Shown here: in pieces, positions 22,934 to 32,902 of the stretch
Numbering within the stretch: position 1 is the first letter of the stretch
Layout of the letters: each line of letters begins with the position of its first letter
Source of the DNA: Lolium rigidum
Taxonomy: Eukaryota > Streptophyta > Magnoliopsida > Poales > Poaceae
DNA: 64,000 bases
NCBI RefSeq assembly: GCF_022539505.1
Contig: NC_061510.1
Coordinates: forward strand, 264,811,687 to 264,875,686
Reading direction: 5' to 3'
Notes under the pieces: generated by a model
Told to the model about the DNA's origin: nothing
Databases searched by the model: none
Seen by the model: the letters and a program-made list of their open reading frames with translations, nothing else
Made by a program: the position numbers and the translations under genes

Positions 22934-23272
22934 AAAGCTTCATGCACTAGCCAACGCAACCAAAAGTCCGAACTGATGGAAAGGGCTAGGCAATCCACTT
23001 ATACATCTGAACACCCCTCCTCACGTGTGACCGGAAGAAGGGAAGAGGTCAACACAAGGAGACTCTCAAGAGGCATATACGTGGACTCCGAGGAGGGCAA
23101 CGGAGGGCAGCACCAATTTTTAGGATAAATTACGAAAGCCGGGTCTCGAACTCGAGACCCTGGGCTCGATACCATGCCAAGCTTCATACACAAGCCAACG
23201 CAACCAAAAGTCCGAACTAATGGAAAGGGCTAGGCAATCCACTTATACACCCCCCTCACATGTGACCACAAT
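22934..23272 (-). mobile_element. TRIM/SMART-like miniature LTR retrotransposon
   Basis: Two direct repeats of about 95-100 bp (22934-23033 and 23177-23272) share AGCCAACGCAACCAAAAGTC, GAACTRATGGAAAGGGCTAG and GCAATCCACTTATAC. Between them lie only about 143 bp. On the minus strand, the repeat at 23177-23272 is followed directly by GGCATGGTATCGAGCCCAGG, a tRNA-Met-type primer binding site (TGGTATCAGAGC in most plant copia and TRIM elements). Short LTRs, a PBS and no coding space define a TRIM. I could not fix the outermost bases or a TSD. Confidence 0.7.
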
Positions 23273-23340
23273 CCAGTAATGGTACCATCATGTTCACCAC
23301 AATACATCATCATTATACTACAGAACATTTGTAAGACAAC

Positions 23341-24470
23341 TTAATGCAGCTGTGATTCATTTTGTTGCCCCAACGATGGGTGATAACCTGAACACCATAT
23401 AACCTTCTCACAGCAATTGTAACCAAATATGAGCACCTGCAATGATTTGGTGTCAATCTTCTTGAAGGTCGGAGGTATCCTACCTTCAAGTCATGTGCTT
23501 TGACAAACTCTGCCATCCCGCATCCATTAAAACATTGCCATCTTGTTGCTTCGAGTCCACAATCCAACTCGCATGCGAGTGGACATCTTCAGGTTGATGG
23601 ACTCTGGACACCCACCGTAAAACCAGGGTAGAACACGACTAGGGATGGTAATCACCTCTAACTCCGATGTACATAGTACCTTGCAGAAGCTGTCAGCGGT
23701 ATTCTCCTCATCGATGCGCCTAAACACCTTGCACACTGGGGCTGGCTCTGACGTATGTCTCCTTCCATGATAAGCTCTCTCCAAGCTTGAGCTTCTTGTT
23801 TGAACACCGCAAAAAGAGGCCTCAATTAGATAATGCCTCTAGCTTCGATCGTAATTCCAAGCAAATGCATAATCAAAGGCACCTAGCAAAGTCAGCGGAT
23901 CATTGTTCTTATCGAACACACAATCTGAACAATAAGCTTCTGAATCTAGCTAGGCTGATATGTACAACCTTGTATCATCAAATTATTCAGCATAGTGTAT
24001 CATTGTATCGCAGAAGCCAAATCGATATAAATAGTAGCTATGAGAATAGAAATCAAGCTAGCATGAGCCATGCATGCTTGCTGGCTAGGTCTAGCATCAG
24101 AGTAATGCATCTGCAGCTCATCATCCGCCAGTACAGATCGACCAAGCAAACAAAAAAAAATCAGCGTCGGCCTAAAGAGTCCATAAGCCGTACATGCATG
24201 CTCGGTGTCCTCATATGTGATTATCGGCCGTGGATTGACCAATATCATATTTGAACGATTATAATTGCACACATTAGATCCAGATCCAACCTAGCTAGCA
24301 TGCGTGCATGTGTAGCCCGAGTCTTTACCGGAGGATTAATATATACACTCGGATGAGAGAAATAGTCTATATCAAACAATGCTAAGCAACCGGCAATACA
24401 GCTTAGATATAATAAAGATGTGACCGGCAACCCTAGTGATTCGGGGGAAACATACCGCCATTGCAGCCAT
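23341..24470 (-). pseudogene. B3 DNA-binding domain gene (REM type), frameshifted
   Basis: The main exon (23341-23784, minus strand) encodes most of a plant B3 domain: FCKVLCTSELEVITIPSRVL, PWFYGGCPESINLK, GCGMAEFVKAHDLKVGYL and, in a third frame, TFKKIDTKSLQVLIFGYNCC before TAA at 23341. Two frame changes (near 23527-23535 and near 23478) break it. B3 domains bind DNA as transcription factors. Upstream on the same strand, ATG at 24470 (MAAMA) followed at once by a GTATGT donor, with a GC-rich leader to about 24650, looks like its first exon, but the join is not proven. A second B3 locus lies 1.2 kb further upstream. It may be a pseudogene, or the shifts may be consensus errors. Confidence 0.6.
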
Positions 24471-24955
24471 GGACCGAGAGAATCGGGGATGCCGCGCCGC
24501 CTTAGTGGAGTTTTTAGGTGCGACGTCGCCGCATCCGTAGAGGACGGAGTCCAAGCCGCGTAGTCCGAGCGGTGGTGGACGCCGGTGGTGTAGGGAGAGG
24601 ACTCAGGGGAGATGGACGGCGAGGGATCTGGGGAGATCTGAACATGAGGGGACTGTGAGAAACTGAGAATTATACATCAGCAAGGGAATAAATGCGCGTG
24701 TCCCCCCGGTCAAAAAAATGCGCGTTTCTTGGAGGAACGAAGCCAGGTACGCAGGAATCCACACAGAAAACTTCACCCGGCGGGTCACTGGGCTTTATCA
24801 GTATCTGGTGGGGCCCGGACCTACATACCAGTGAGACAGGTCGTGTGGGTTATGATCCGATCAGTGTGCACACAGAAATTGCATTCAGAGCTAAGGGCCT
24901 CAGACTACGTTGTACTATACAGTATATCCGTTTCTTTTGGTAAAATGAAAACGAT

Positions 24956-25083
24956 ACTCCATCTGATCCTCATTACTTGATGATAAAATGGATGTCTCTA
25001 CAACTAATATGTGTCTAGATACATCTATATGAGAGCGTCTGTGTTTGTACTGTGTATCTCAAAAAATATGGATCGGAGGGAGC
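24956..25083. mobile_element. Stowaway-type (Mariner) MITE, decayed
   Basis: The left end ACTCCATCTGATCC pairs with the right end GGATCGGAGGGAGC. The internal AATATGTGTCTAGATACATC is a hallmark of Stowaway MITEs in grasses. The TA target duplication is not clear. Confidence 0.65.
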
Positions 25084-25665
25084 ATTAAGAGGTGTCAAAA
25101 AAACTGCAAACAAACATGGATGTAAGCAGTTGAGTATTAAACCAGTGCGTAAAATACCTTTATATCTCGACCATGTAACAATGAATATGAGAAGTTTTGG
25201 GGGTTTGACCATCTGCACTTGTGTTCGCTACAATCAGATCAAAAAAATTGGTCACTTTTACACTTCCTAAAATAAAATGTATTTTTCCCTGAGATTTTAC
25301 AAGCTCGTACAAGAAAGCATTGACTACATATGGGATATATCACATTTACACTTACAAATCTATGAATATTTCAAAATGTTGAGCTCCATGTAGCTAGGTA
25401 TAATACAAATCATCAGACCGCACATTGAAACTACCGCATCATATCACAGTAAATTAAAGTAAAATAAAACATGTCTAACATATACTATATTAGCTAATTA
25501 ACAAAGTCTCATCACAGTGTATCTGATCCCCAGTTCAGCTTAATACAAAAACCAAGTTCAGCATGAACATCAGCAGGGCACTACCCCAGGTCCAAAAGCA
25601 GCATCTAGTTAATTCGATAAAATATTGAGGTGTTTCTGATCCCCTCTTCCTAAAAGCACTGCAGA
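25084..25665. other. Intergenic DNA; 3' flank of the B3 gene
   Basis: AT-rich sequence without a supported ORF. It presumably includes the 3' UTR of the B3 gene at 25666-26226 (minus strand). Confidence 0.5.
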
Positions 25666-26226
25666 TCATGCATGCAAATAAGGGTGATCAGCACAAAATA
25701 TTACCCTCTGGGTGGAGGTGTTACAGTCGTAGATCAACACATTCATCAAGGAAGTGTCTTTCACCTCGAAGACGAGAATGTCATCGAGCTGCAGTTCATG
25801 CGCCTCTGCAAACCCGAACCAACCATCCTTCAAGACCAGTTCACCCTGGTACTCATCGATGTGCACATACCAGGCGCAGCCTACGCTCGTCTTGAGCTTG
25901 ATAGGCCTGGGAAGAATCCCTTTCAGACATTGCTTGAATTCTCTGGGGATGACCAACATATACATGTCGTCGTTGCCATCCAGTTGAACATAGAAGCGCG
26001 AGGGCTGAGGAGGGTCCGCCGAGTGACCAACCCGTTTAGGGCGGCCTTTCCCTCGCCCTTTTAATATAAAACGTTGAATTGCTGCATCACGCCTGCCCGT
26101 CACCTTCGGCTTTTTGGCTAGTGAGTTTCTTTGAATTCTGAACTCGGGGGGGTGCAGAGGACATGTACAATCGACAGTCCTAAGACGTAGTTGCTCATTG
26201 ACGTTGGAGCGAGTTTGCTTCTGCAT
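25666..26226 (-). CDS. B3 domain-containing protein (REM type)
   Basis: This ORF of 186 aa (starts MQKQTRSNVNEQLRLRTVDC) has a basic, Pro/Lys-rich first third (KPKVTGRRDAAIQRFILKGR, GKGRPKR) that could serve as a nuclear signal. A B3 domain follows at about residues 80-178: FYVQLDGNDDMYMLVIPREF, KLKTSVGCAWYVHI, LKDGWFGFAEAHELQLDDIL, VFEVKDTSLMNVLIYD. Order and spacing fit plant REM-type B3 domains, which bind DNA. The frame is unbroken. An in-frame stop lies directly before ATG 26226 in CTAG, which could equally be a splice acceptor. If so, an upstream exon, possibly 26632-26994, would add the N-terminus, but those frames do not join cleanly. Confidence 0.75.
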   Translation of the reverse strand: MQKQTRSNVNEQLRLRTVDCTCPLHPPEFRIQRNSLAKKPKVTGRRDAAIQRFILKGRGKGRPKRVGHSADPPQPSRFYVQLDGNDDMYMLVIPREFKQCLKGILPRPIKLKTSVGCAWYVHIDEYQGELVLKDGWFGFAEAHELQLDDILVFEVKDTSLMNVLIYDCNTSTQRVIFCADHPYLHA

Positions 26227-26631
26227 CTAGTTAAGCACGGTATATATCAATCAACAGCATATAAATCAGAACGTAACATACATGGAGAAAATGCATCTAG
26301 CTATCTCTTTAATTAGTTTGCACAAAATCTAGCAGCAGCAAGACAATTTGATTTTACAGGTACTGAGCAAGCTTTCAGACTTTCTGAAACAGGTAACATG
26401 GAGCATATATTTGTATGTTCAGACTGCCAAACCCTGCTCTGTGATGGATACTATTACTTAACATCTTTTTTTGCCGAACTAGTACTTAACATCTACTGTT
26501 TCCCGTCATTAAAAAAACATTTGCATAAGAATACTAGTTTCCCATCATTAAAGAAAACAGAACTTGTTTAAAACCCCAACTATCATTGACTACTTACACC
26601 TGCATCCTAGTGAGTTCAGGACAACTTACAG

Positions 26632-26994
26632 CCACTTTTGGTGGTGCCGCCACCGGAGAAGACCGTGCCGCGGGGTTGGGGTCGGCGCAGCCGGAGAAGC
26701 CGGTGCCGCCGCCAGGGAAATCAGTGCCGAGCCAGATGGTGCTTCCAGCGGAGAAGAAAGTACCGCGAGAGATGGAACCGACGCTGCCAAAGGGTAAGAA
26801 ACGGATGTACTCGTAGATCCTTCTCTAGTCACGATCTGGATAGAAGAGACTGGACGTCCATCAAGCTGCTGGAGGATGCGGTGGATCAAATCGGCTGAGT
26901 TCAGGAAATATCGGCGATGTTCATCTGTGTCGGCGGCCGTTACCGCCAGGCAGCTGCCGGTGGAGGGAGGAGGCGAGCCGTTCATGGCAGTCAT
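26632..26994 (-). CDS. Possible first exon of the B3 gene or small separate ORF
   Basis: From ATG 26994 the frame reads MTAMNGSPPPSTGSCLAVTA, then YFLNSADLIHRILQQLDGRP, and an Ala/Ser/Pro-rich tail. It reaches a GTAAGT donor-like site at about 26632, where the unspliced frame would also stop. Base composition is much more GC-rich than its flanks, as in grass first exons. Splicing to the CTAG acceptor at 26226 puts the B3 exon in the wrong frame, so a link needs another exon or a correction. I recognise no domain. Confidence 0.35.
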
Positions 26995-27435
26995 TAGTGT
27001 AAAAGAGGTGAAGTAGGTGGGAGAGATAGAGGGTTCGGGACTGAAGTAATTGTAGTCTGCTCTCTCATTTTTACAAGCATGCGTCCTCAGGCAGATTTTT
27101 TTTTTAGATGCGTACTCAGGCTGCTTTGTCAAACCAGGGCCTCAATGAAGCCCAGTTAACTATTTCTCCGCTAAAAGCGCACTATAGCATATCTAGAGGG
27201 TCCACGCTTAGTAATTTTGCACGCTGTGGCGCTATTTGCGAAACAGCATGCTATATCGTCCTACTTCATAGTGTTAGCGCGCTATTTTTTTCAGGCAAGT
27301 TGCTTTCACTTTTTCGTGGTGATGAACTACAATCTGTTGGTTCCACTTCTAAGTCAGAAGATAATATCGCTCATGCTAATATGTTTTAATAAATAATTTA
27401 TAATATCTAAATAGGAGCAACCCACTAAAGGTATA

Positions 27436-28980
27436 TCTCTCAACATGCAAGCCATCCACCTCATCAAGTATCTTTGATCAATCATAATCTGCCACCTCAT
27501 CATGTTTCACTAAATTGCCACCTCAGAGTTTACAAAAAAAAAGTGTATTATGTATCTCTGCCTCCATCAATTTCGTATCGACTGCATATATGTGATGCTT
27601 CATTTTCTCATGCCCTCTAATGCCCAGTACATTATCCACTTCATAATCAATTTACAGTTACTTCCTTCATTGCTTAAAAAAATACGTTTCTCTTTGGAAA
27701 ACGAACAGGTTGAAGCTACTCCTCCCATTTATTTGTCACAAACGGTTTGCATTCCATGACCTTTTATTTGTTCTCCTTCCCTCCGTTTCCCCTACCGCGG
27801 AATTGTCCAACTGATGCTGAGAGCAGATACAAAAGTGCAGCTATAATGTACGATGCATTAGAGGACATACTATTACAACCGAAGAAGATGGAATTTGGCA
27901 GCGACCATCACCACCAAGGAACAGCCACATCTTCCTGCGCCCAATCTGAAGGTTCGCTCTCCCGCTCTACTTTCTCTCTGCATCGTTTTGTTCGTGTATT
28001 CTTTACTTTTATTTCGTTCTTCAAATATATGCATACATTGTAGGCTTTACTTACCGTATTCAGTATTCCTACAGTATGTCCATGAATTTTGTGAAGGAGA
28101 GGAGCAACCATTGTACATGTCAACCTCCGATCCTAATCAGGTAACATTGTTCTCTTCATTTTCTATTTCTTTCCACTTTGTACTTAATCAACAATACCAT
28201 GCAGGAATAAGTATCAACATGTCAAAATCTGGATTGAAGATTCAAATCATTTTACTATTATGTGATTCCCTCTCCCATGGTGTCGATTCTTTCAAGATGG
28301 CTAAATCCCAATTGGCACTTCAGAAGACCTAAAGTTTCACCCAAAGTTGTCTAGAGTCAACATGTTAGGCTCAAGTGGATGTGCGCAGTGAGGATCACTC
28401 TGTTTGTTTTTGCAGTTATAGATTGTCCTGTTATTTCTTCAAATTACAATCCTAGCTGAAACAAGGTTGGTTTATCTATATCTTTGATCCTACCCCTAAG
28501 CTAGGTACTTCGTTCTTTGATCCGACCATGTGTAAGACATCTCATGATCGGGTTTTTTAAAGATATCGTCCAAGTACAATCTTATAAATGACCAAAACAT
28601 ATCCGACCACTTTCTTGACATTATTATTCTCATTTAGGGGGTAAAGATAATTGCAGTTTTTCCATGTCATGTCGTCTGGTAGTGCAATAGTTTATTCAAT
28701 CCCTACACCATCCAATAGTTATTTCTTCGATATTTAAATTTATTTTTTCAGGTGAAAACTAAAATTCCTGAGATGCTAATGCAGCTCAACAAAAATAAAG
28801 GAGTCCTCTATCTGACTTTAGTCAATGCATTTGTAAAGTAATTCTCCTTCTTTATGTGTAAACAGTGCTACATCAATATATGAAATATCAATTCGGTTGA
28901 AGTGTGTATGTAAAATCATAGTTGTATATTCCTTTTCGTAAAACAAATAATCCCGCAGCAACGCGCGGGGTATCATCTAG
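27436..28980 (+). mobile_element. Putative Helitron, about 1.5 kb, with captured exon-like pieces
   Basis: The 3' end is well defined: a GC-rich hairpin CCCGCAGCAACGCGCGGG (28952-28969), a spacer of 7 nt, then CTAG at 28977-28980 followed by T. A candidate 5' end TCTCTCAACATG begins at 27436 after an A, giving the A|TC...CTAG|T insertion expected for Helitrons; this end is less certain. CCACCTCA words near it are common at grass Helitron 5' ends. No Rep/helicase is encoded, so it would be non-autonomous. Inside, short coding-like pieces with introns occur: DAESRYKSAAIMYDALEDIL (27820-27890), VHEFCEGEEQPLYMSTSDPN before a GTAACA donor (about 28140), and KTKIPEMLMQLNKNKGVLYL near 28760-28840. 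They look like a captured gene fragment of unknown origin. Confidence 0.55.
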
Positions 28981-29859
28981 TTTATACTATGTTGTTGCCT
29001 TGTGAAATGTTGATGTTAGCCTTCTAAAATACTTGAGATCTATTTCTATATGTGGTTATGTATGTATGATTCAGTCACTTTTGGACTATATATATCTATT
29101 CGCTCTAGTAAAATTATTTATTTTTAGGCTATATTTAGTATTATTTTGAAAATGCTATTTAAAATATACCACACTATTACCACGATATAGCGTTCATATC
29201 GTTTGAAGGAGGCTGCCGCTAATTCATTTAACACGCTATTTTAAACATTGGTTAAGACGCGTTTGGCGGCCTGCATCCAGGCTGGTGGGGAAATACCGTA
29301 CCCAAGTGCTTAAAAGATTGCAATTTTTAGCAGGAAAACATTAGGGCACGTCCAACACAGGCGCTACTGCAAGGGGCGTGAAACTCTTTTCACCAGTCCT
29401 AGCTACAGCACCGGAACCAACAGGAAGTCAGTCTGCCATCAGCAATTAGCGCTGTAAGGAGAGTACCTGGAGGATTTTACAATCTTTTCACATTCATTTG
29501 TTCTCTATTAGCGCCATATAGTATATAGCATTGTAATGCCCTTATACTCCTCTCAACATTAAAAAAAGGTGTGCATATACTAATAATAGTTGCTGAAATG
29601 AAACTAAAAATAAACAGACATGCACGGTTTACGAAGGATGGAAATACAGAGTTCATCACCATCCGTTTAAATAAGATTAGATTACTTCAATGTGGGCTAC
29701 ATACACACTAAAATGAGTAAACAGACACACTGAAATGGGTCAAGGTATATAAGATTCAGAAAAAAGGAAGAGCATATTAAGATACGGAACAGGTTACTGA
29801 ATTGTTCAAATATATCGTACAAAAAAGATTATTTTCTCCAGAAAGATTCATGGCTCAGT
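28981..29859. other. Intergenic DNA; 3' flank of the F-box gene
   Basis: AT-rich, no supported ORF. The part nearest 29860 is presumably the 3' UTR of the minus-strand F-box/DUF295 gene. Confidence 0.5.
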
Positions 29860-31735
29860 TTAGGGTTGCATCAACATGCGGATATTTTTCAGACTAGGCT
29901 TAAACCACATTGTCGCCTGTCGGGGAAATCCCCAACCTTCTTTTGGAAGGGTGATAACTCCCATGAGCTCATTTTCCCCTTGCTGCAGGTTACAACGACA
30001 AATACAACTAAATGCTGGTTCCCGAAATGCATAGTACGCGATGTACACACAATTTGACCTCATGAATGGAGTCAATTTTCCATCAGGAGCATTGCCATCA
30101 TTTATCTTCAGGTTCATTGGATAATTCAGTCCAATGAACAGAGAGTGTGTGCCAAGGCTGTCAACTCGACTCCAATTGGGTCCAATCAGGGATAGATCTT
30201 TCTCAAAAATATGTATGACAGGGGCAGGACACTCCCGCAGGATAAGGCCATTACCATCATGCAGAACTTCTGCAGGCTCAAGGTGATCATTGCTACGTAT
30301 ATACCGATCTTCATGGATGATCATCAAGCGCTTGCCATCGGCTGATCGAGCTAAAAACCATCTGCCAAATGGATCCTCCATCGGTGATGGGATCACGAAT
30401 GGCAGGGCAAGGTGTGCATCTGCATTGTAAACGGAGACCAAAAAAAATTAGTGTTTGAATGGCTCAGGAAGACAATAATACCAATAGCTGCAACTTCACA
30501 TTTGTAGGATCAAATGGAAGATGCAGTCATTATACTTGTATAAAAACTCGAAGAAATAAAGTTGTTCCCATTTGAGATGTATGTTAATTACACTCATATT
30601 CATTGATGGTAGATACATGTCTCAACCTTATCTGATCCATGATTGTAAAGCTTTGAGTACATCGAATATTCAAATAAATTGAAAGTTTGCATGCATCAAT
30701 TGATGAAGAGGCCAGGGCTAAGCTCCTTATTCATATTCTGACAAGAGCATGCAGTAACTAATTCAGGAATGCATTCATATACTGCAATAATCTGGTTTGG
30801 GTTGAGAGATTAGTGCACTGCATATAGTACTGTAATTCGTTTGTAGCAATGGTTCAGTCAGGTTTGGATAATTAAATGGTGCACAGTCATTTGAAAGGTG
30901 AAAAAATCTTATTGAGCAATTAGTTAATTCAGTTACAATATATCATGAATGCGCTTGATATTAAAATTTATTGCGAAGTATATCATATGGATTGAAGAAT
31001 TACCGGCCTGTGATTGATCCCAGCAATATGTGGTGCCGGTCCACCCATCCACCGCAACAATGAAGCCGTTGTGCTCGATGGCGTCACTGTAATCTACACC
31101 CCAACTAGCAAGAGAGAATAACCTCCACTCCTGGCTACCATTAGCCAGGTAAGCGAGTCCAGAATTGAATAGAGCGATGAGCTTGTAATCTGAGTAATGT
31201 CCAGCTTTTGTGGGCACTTCGCAAATTACAATCTTCAACAAAAACATGGCACGCCCATACGTCATGTACCTTTCAGGAGGCAAGTCGGGGAAGCCAATCC
31301 ATTCCTCCCGAAAAATGTTGCAAGTTTCCGACGATGGTAGGGAGATTTCTTGGTGCGTGTAGATGTTCGCGAGGAACCAGTTCCCACCACTGTCCACGCC
31401 GGCGATCCAGTCGCCGTTCATGCCAACCCAGAATCTATTGTCCATGAACGGCAGGATGGCCGTGCGCCGAGGATGGTCGAGGGGCACAACGTGGTACACC
31501 GTGTGGTGCGCACTACTATCATCATAGTGCCAATGGGCAGAATCGGGCATCGGCAAGCAGGGTCCATCCCAATGGTGTAGATTCATGTTGTCGGCGACAT
31601 GGCGGCACAGCGTTTTGGAGCATGCGGCCAGCCGGACGTCGACTGTAACGTCCAGACTCTGGCAATGAGATTGAACAGCTCGGCGGGGAGCTTCCCCCAG
31701 TCGCCATACAGCTGGTCGTCGTTCGATGCCGCCAT
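29860..31735 (-). pseudogene. F-box protein with DUF295 domain, one frameshift
   Basis: Exon 1 (31735-31004) opens with MAASNDDQLYGDWGKLPAEL and an F-box-like helix (LFNLIA..., then in the +1 frame LAACSKTLCRHVADNM). It continues without a break (MNLHHWDGPCLPMPDSAHWH, WIAGVDSGGNWFLANIYTHQ, FSLASWGVDYSDAIEHNGFI, VAVDGWTGTTYCWD). A GTAAT donor at 31003 and a GCAG acceptor at 30420 (584-bp intron) join in frame to exon 2 (30419-29860), which holds the second DUF295 half and ends RMLMQP. DUF295 F-box proteins form a large grass family; F-box proteins are substrate adaptors of SCF ubiquitin ligases. The combined length, about 430 codons, is one nucleotide short of a clean frame. The deletion lies in GCCAGAGTCTGG near 31655, within the F-box. 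It could be a consensus error, in which case the gene is intact. Confidence 0.85.
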
Positions 31736-32556
31736 GGAGACGAGATGGATTTAAGAGGGCGGAAGCAAGTATGTGTGATTGGAGATTTGTAGGAGAGTCG
31801 AGCGGGAAGGAGGAGTGCTGCGGTTCTGCGGAGGGGTGAGGAGAGAAAGCTATGCAAATGGGAGATCTAGAGGATGAAAAAATTTGCTAGCAGCGCTTGG
31901 CGAGTGGAGAACGATGATGGAAGTGGAGAGCCAAGGATGGAAACGATGGAGGTGAAGAGTAGGAGTGGATATGACTTTTTTTATTCTTCAGCAGCTGCAT
32001 CGATGCGCCGAGTAAAACTTCGGCTAGGATAGCACGCCACTACGTCCTGGTGCGATTTACTGTCCCGTCAAATCAGTTTGACCACATAAATGGTTTCTTT
32101 ATTAGTACAGTATAACTTAATTTTTTCGAACAATATATACTAATCCATTTAATATACTCACTCCGATTCATATTACTTGTCAAATGATATGGATGAATCT
32201 TGAACTAAAATGTGTCTAGATATATCCATATTATAGTCTACTAATATGAATCGGAGTTTGTTTGGTTCAAAGGATTTCTAAAGGTATCTTGTACGGAGTA
32301 ACCCTCCAAAATACCTATGGATTGCTTTCTCTACAATCCTATCTCTTGGTAATATTGCTATGTGTCTATAACAACTATGAAATGAACTCAATCTCAATAG
32401 AAATTTCCTTTGTCTTTCCTAATCAAACAACTAGTTATTTTATGTCTTCGTTTACAAATTAAGATAATTTTTAGGTTATAGGTAATCATCGAGCTTATGT
32501 GATCATCTTTTATGATCAAACTTACTTGATCAGCCGCGGAGGCGCAAAGGACTAAA
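31736..32556. other. Promoter side of the F-box gene and intergenic DNA
   Basis: Contains the 5' leader and promoter of the minus-strand F-box gene, then AT-rich DNA with a Stowaway MITE. No other gene is supported. Confidence 0.5.
32157..32256. mobile_element. Stowaway-type MITE, about 100 bp
   Basis: CTCCGATTCATATTA (32161-32175) is exactly inverted as TAATATGAATCGGAG (32242-32256). The inner AAAATGTGTCTAGATATATC matches the grass Stowaway core. It is shorter than the usual element. Confidence 0.75.
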
Positions 32557-32802
32557 CACTACAAGAAAAGTTGCCATGGCCGACGAAGTTGAAGTCGCGC
32601 CGTGGTTGCTGGTGTACCATGGCCGACGATTTTGGTCCCTCCGTGGTGCATGTCAAAACTTTTTTTTTCTCGTTTTTGAGGCCACCTAGCCCGACGAAAG
32701 CGGCCAAAACGTCGCGTATGGTGGCCCGGGACGTGGTGCATCGCGAATTCTCGGGTTCGCCGGCCGAGTCAACGCAAATCCGCACCGCCGAGGGATGTAG
32801 GG
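32557..32802 (+). mobile_element. CACTA transposon 5' end, second copy, cut by a gap
   Basis: It starts CACTACAAGAAAAGTTGCCA and matches 15321-15566 over all 246 bp with only a few differences. The sequence stops at the 100-N gap, and what follows (32903 on) is a gypsy element. So most of this CACTA, including any 3' end, is missing. Confidence 0.85.
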
Positions 32803-32902
32803 NNNNNNNNNNNNNNNNNNNNNNNNNNNNNNNNNNNNNNNNNNNNNNNNNNNNNNNNNNNNNNNNNNNNNNNNNNNNNNNNNNNNNNNNNNNNNNNNNN
32901 NN
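32803..32902. other. Assembly gap (100 N)
   Basis: Placeholder of exactly 100 N between a CACTA 5' end and the middle of a gypsy gag gene. It hides the rest of the CACTA and the 5' LTR of element A, so its true size is likely many kilobases, or the join is wrong. Confidence 0.99.

Noticed and set aside
23125..23180. Possible tRNA-like B box (GAGTTCGAGACC, minus strand)
   Set aside because: Better explained as the extended primer binding site of the TRIM-like element next to its LTR.
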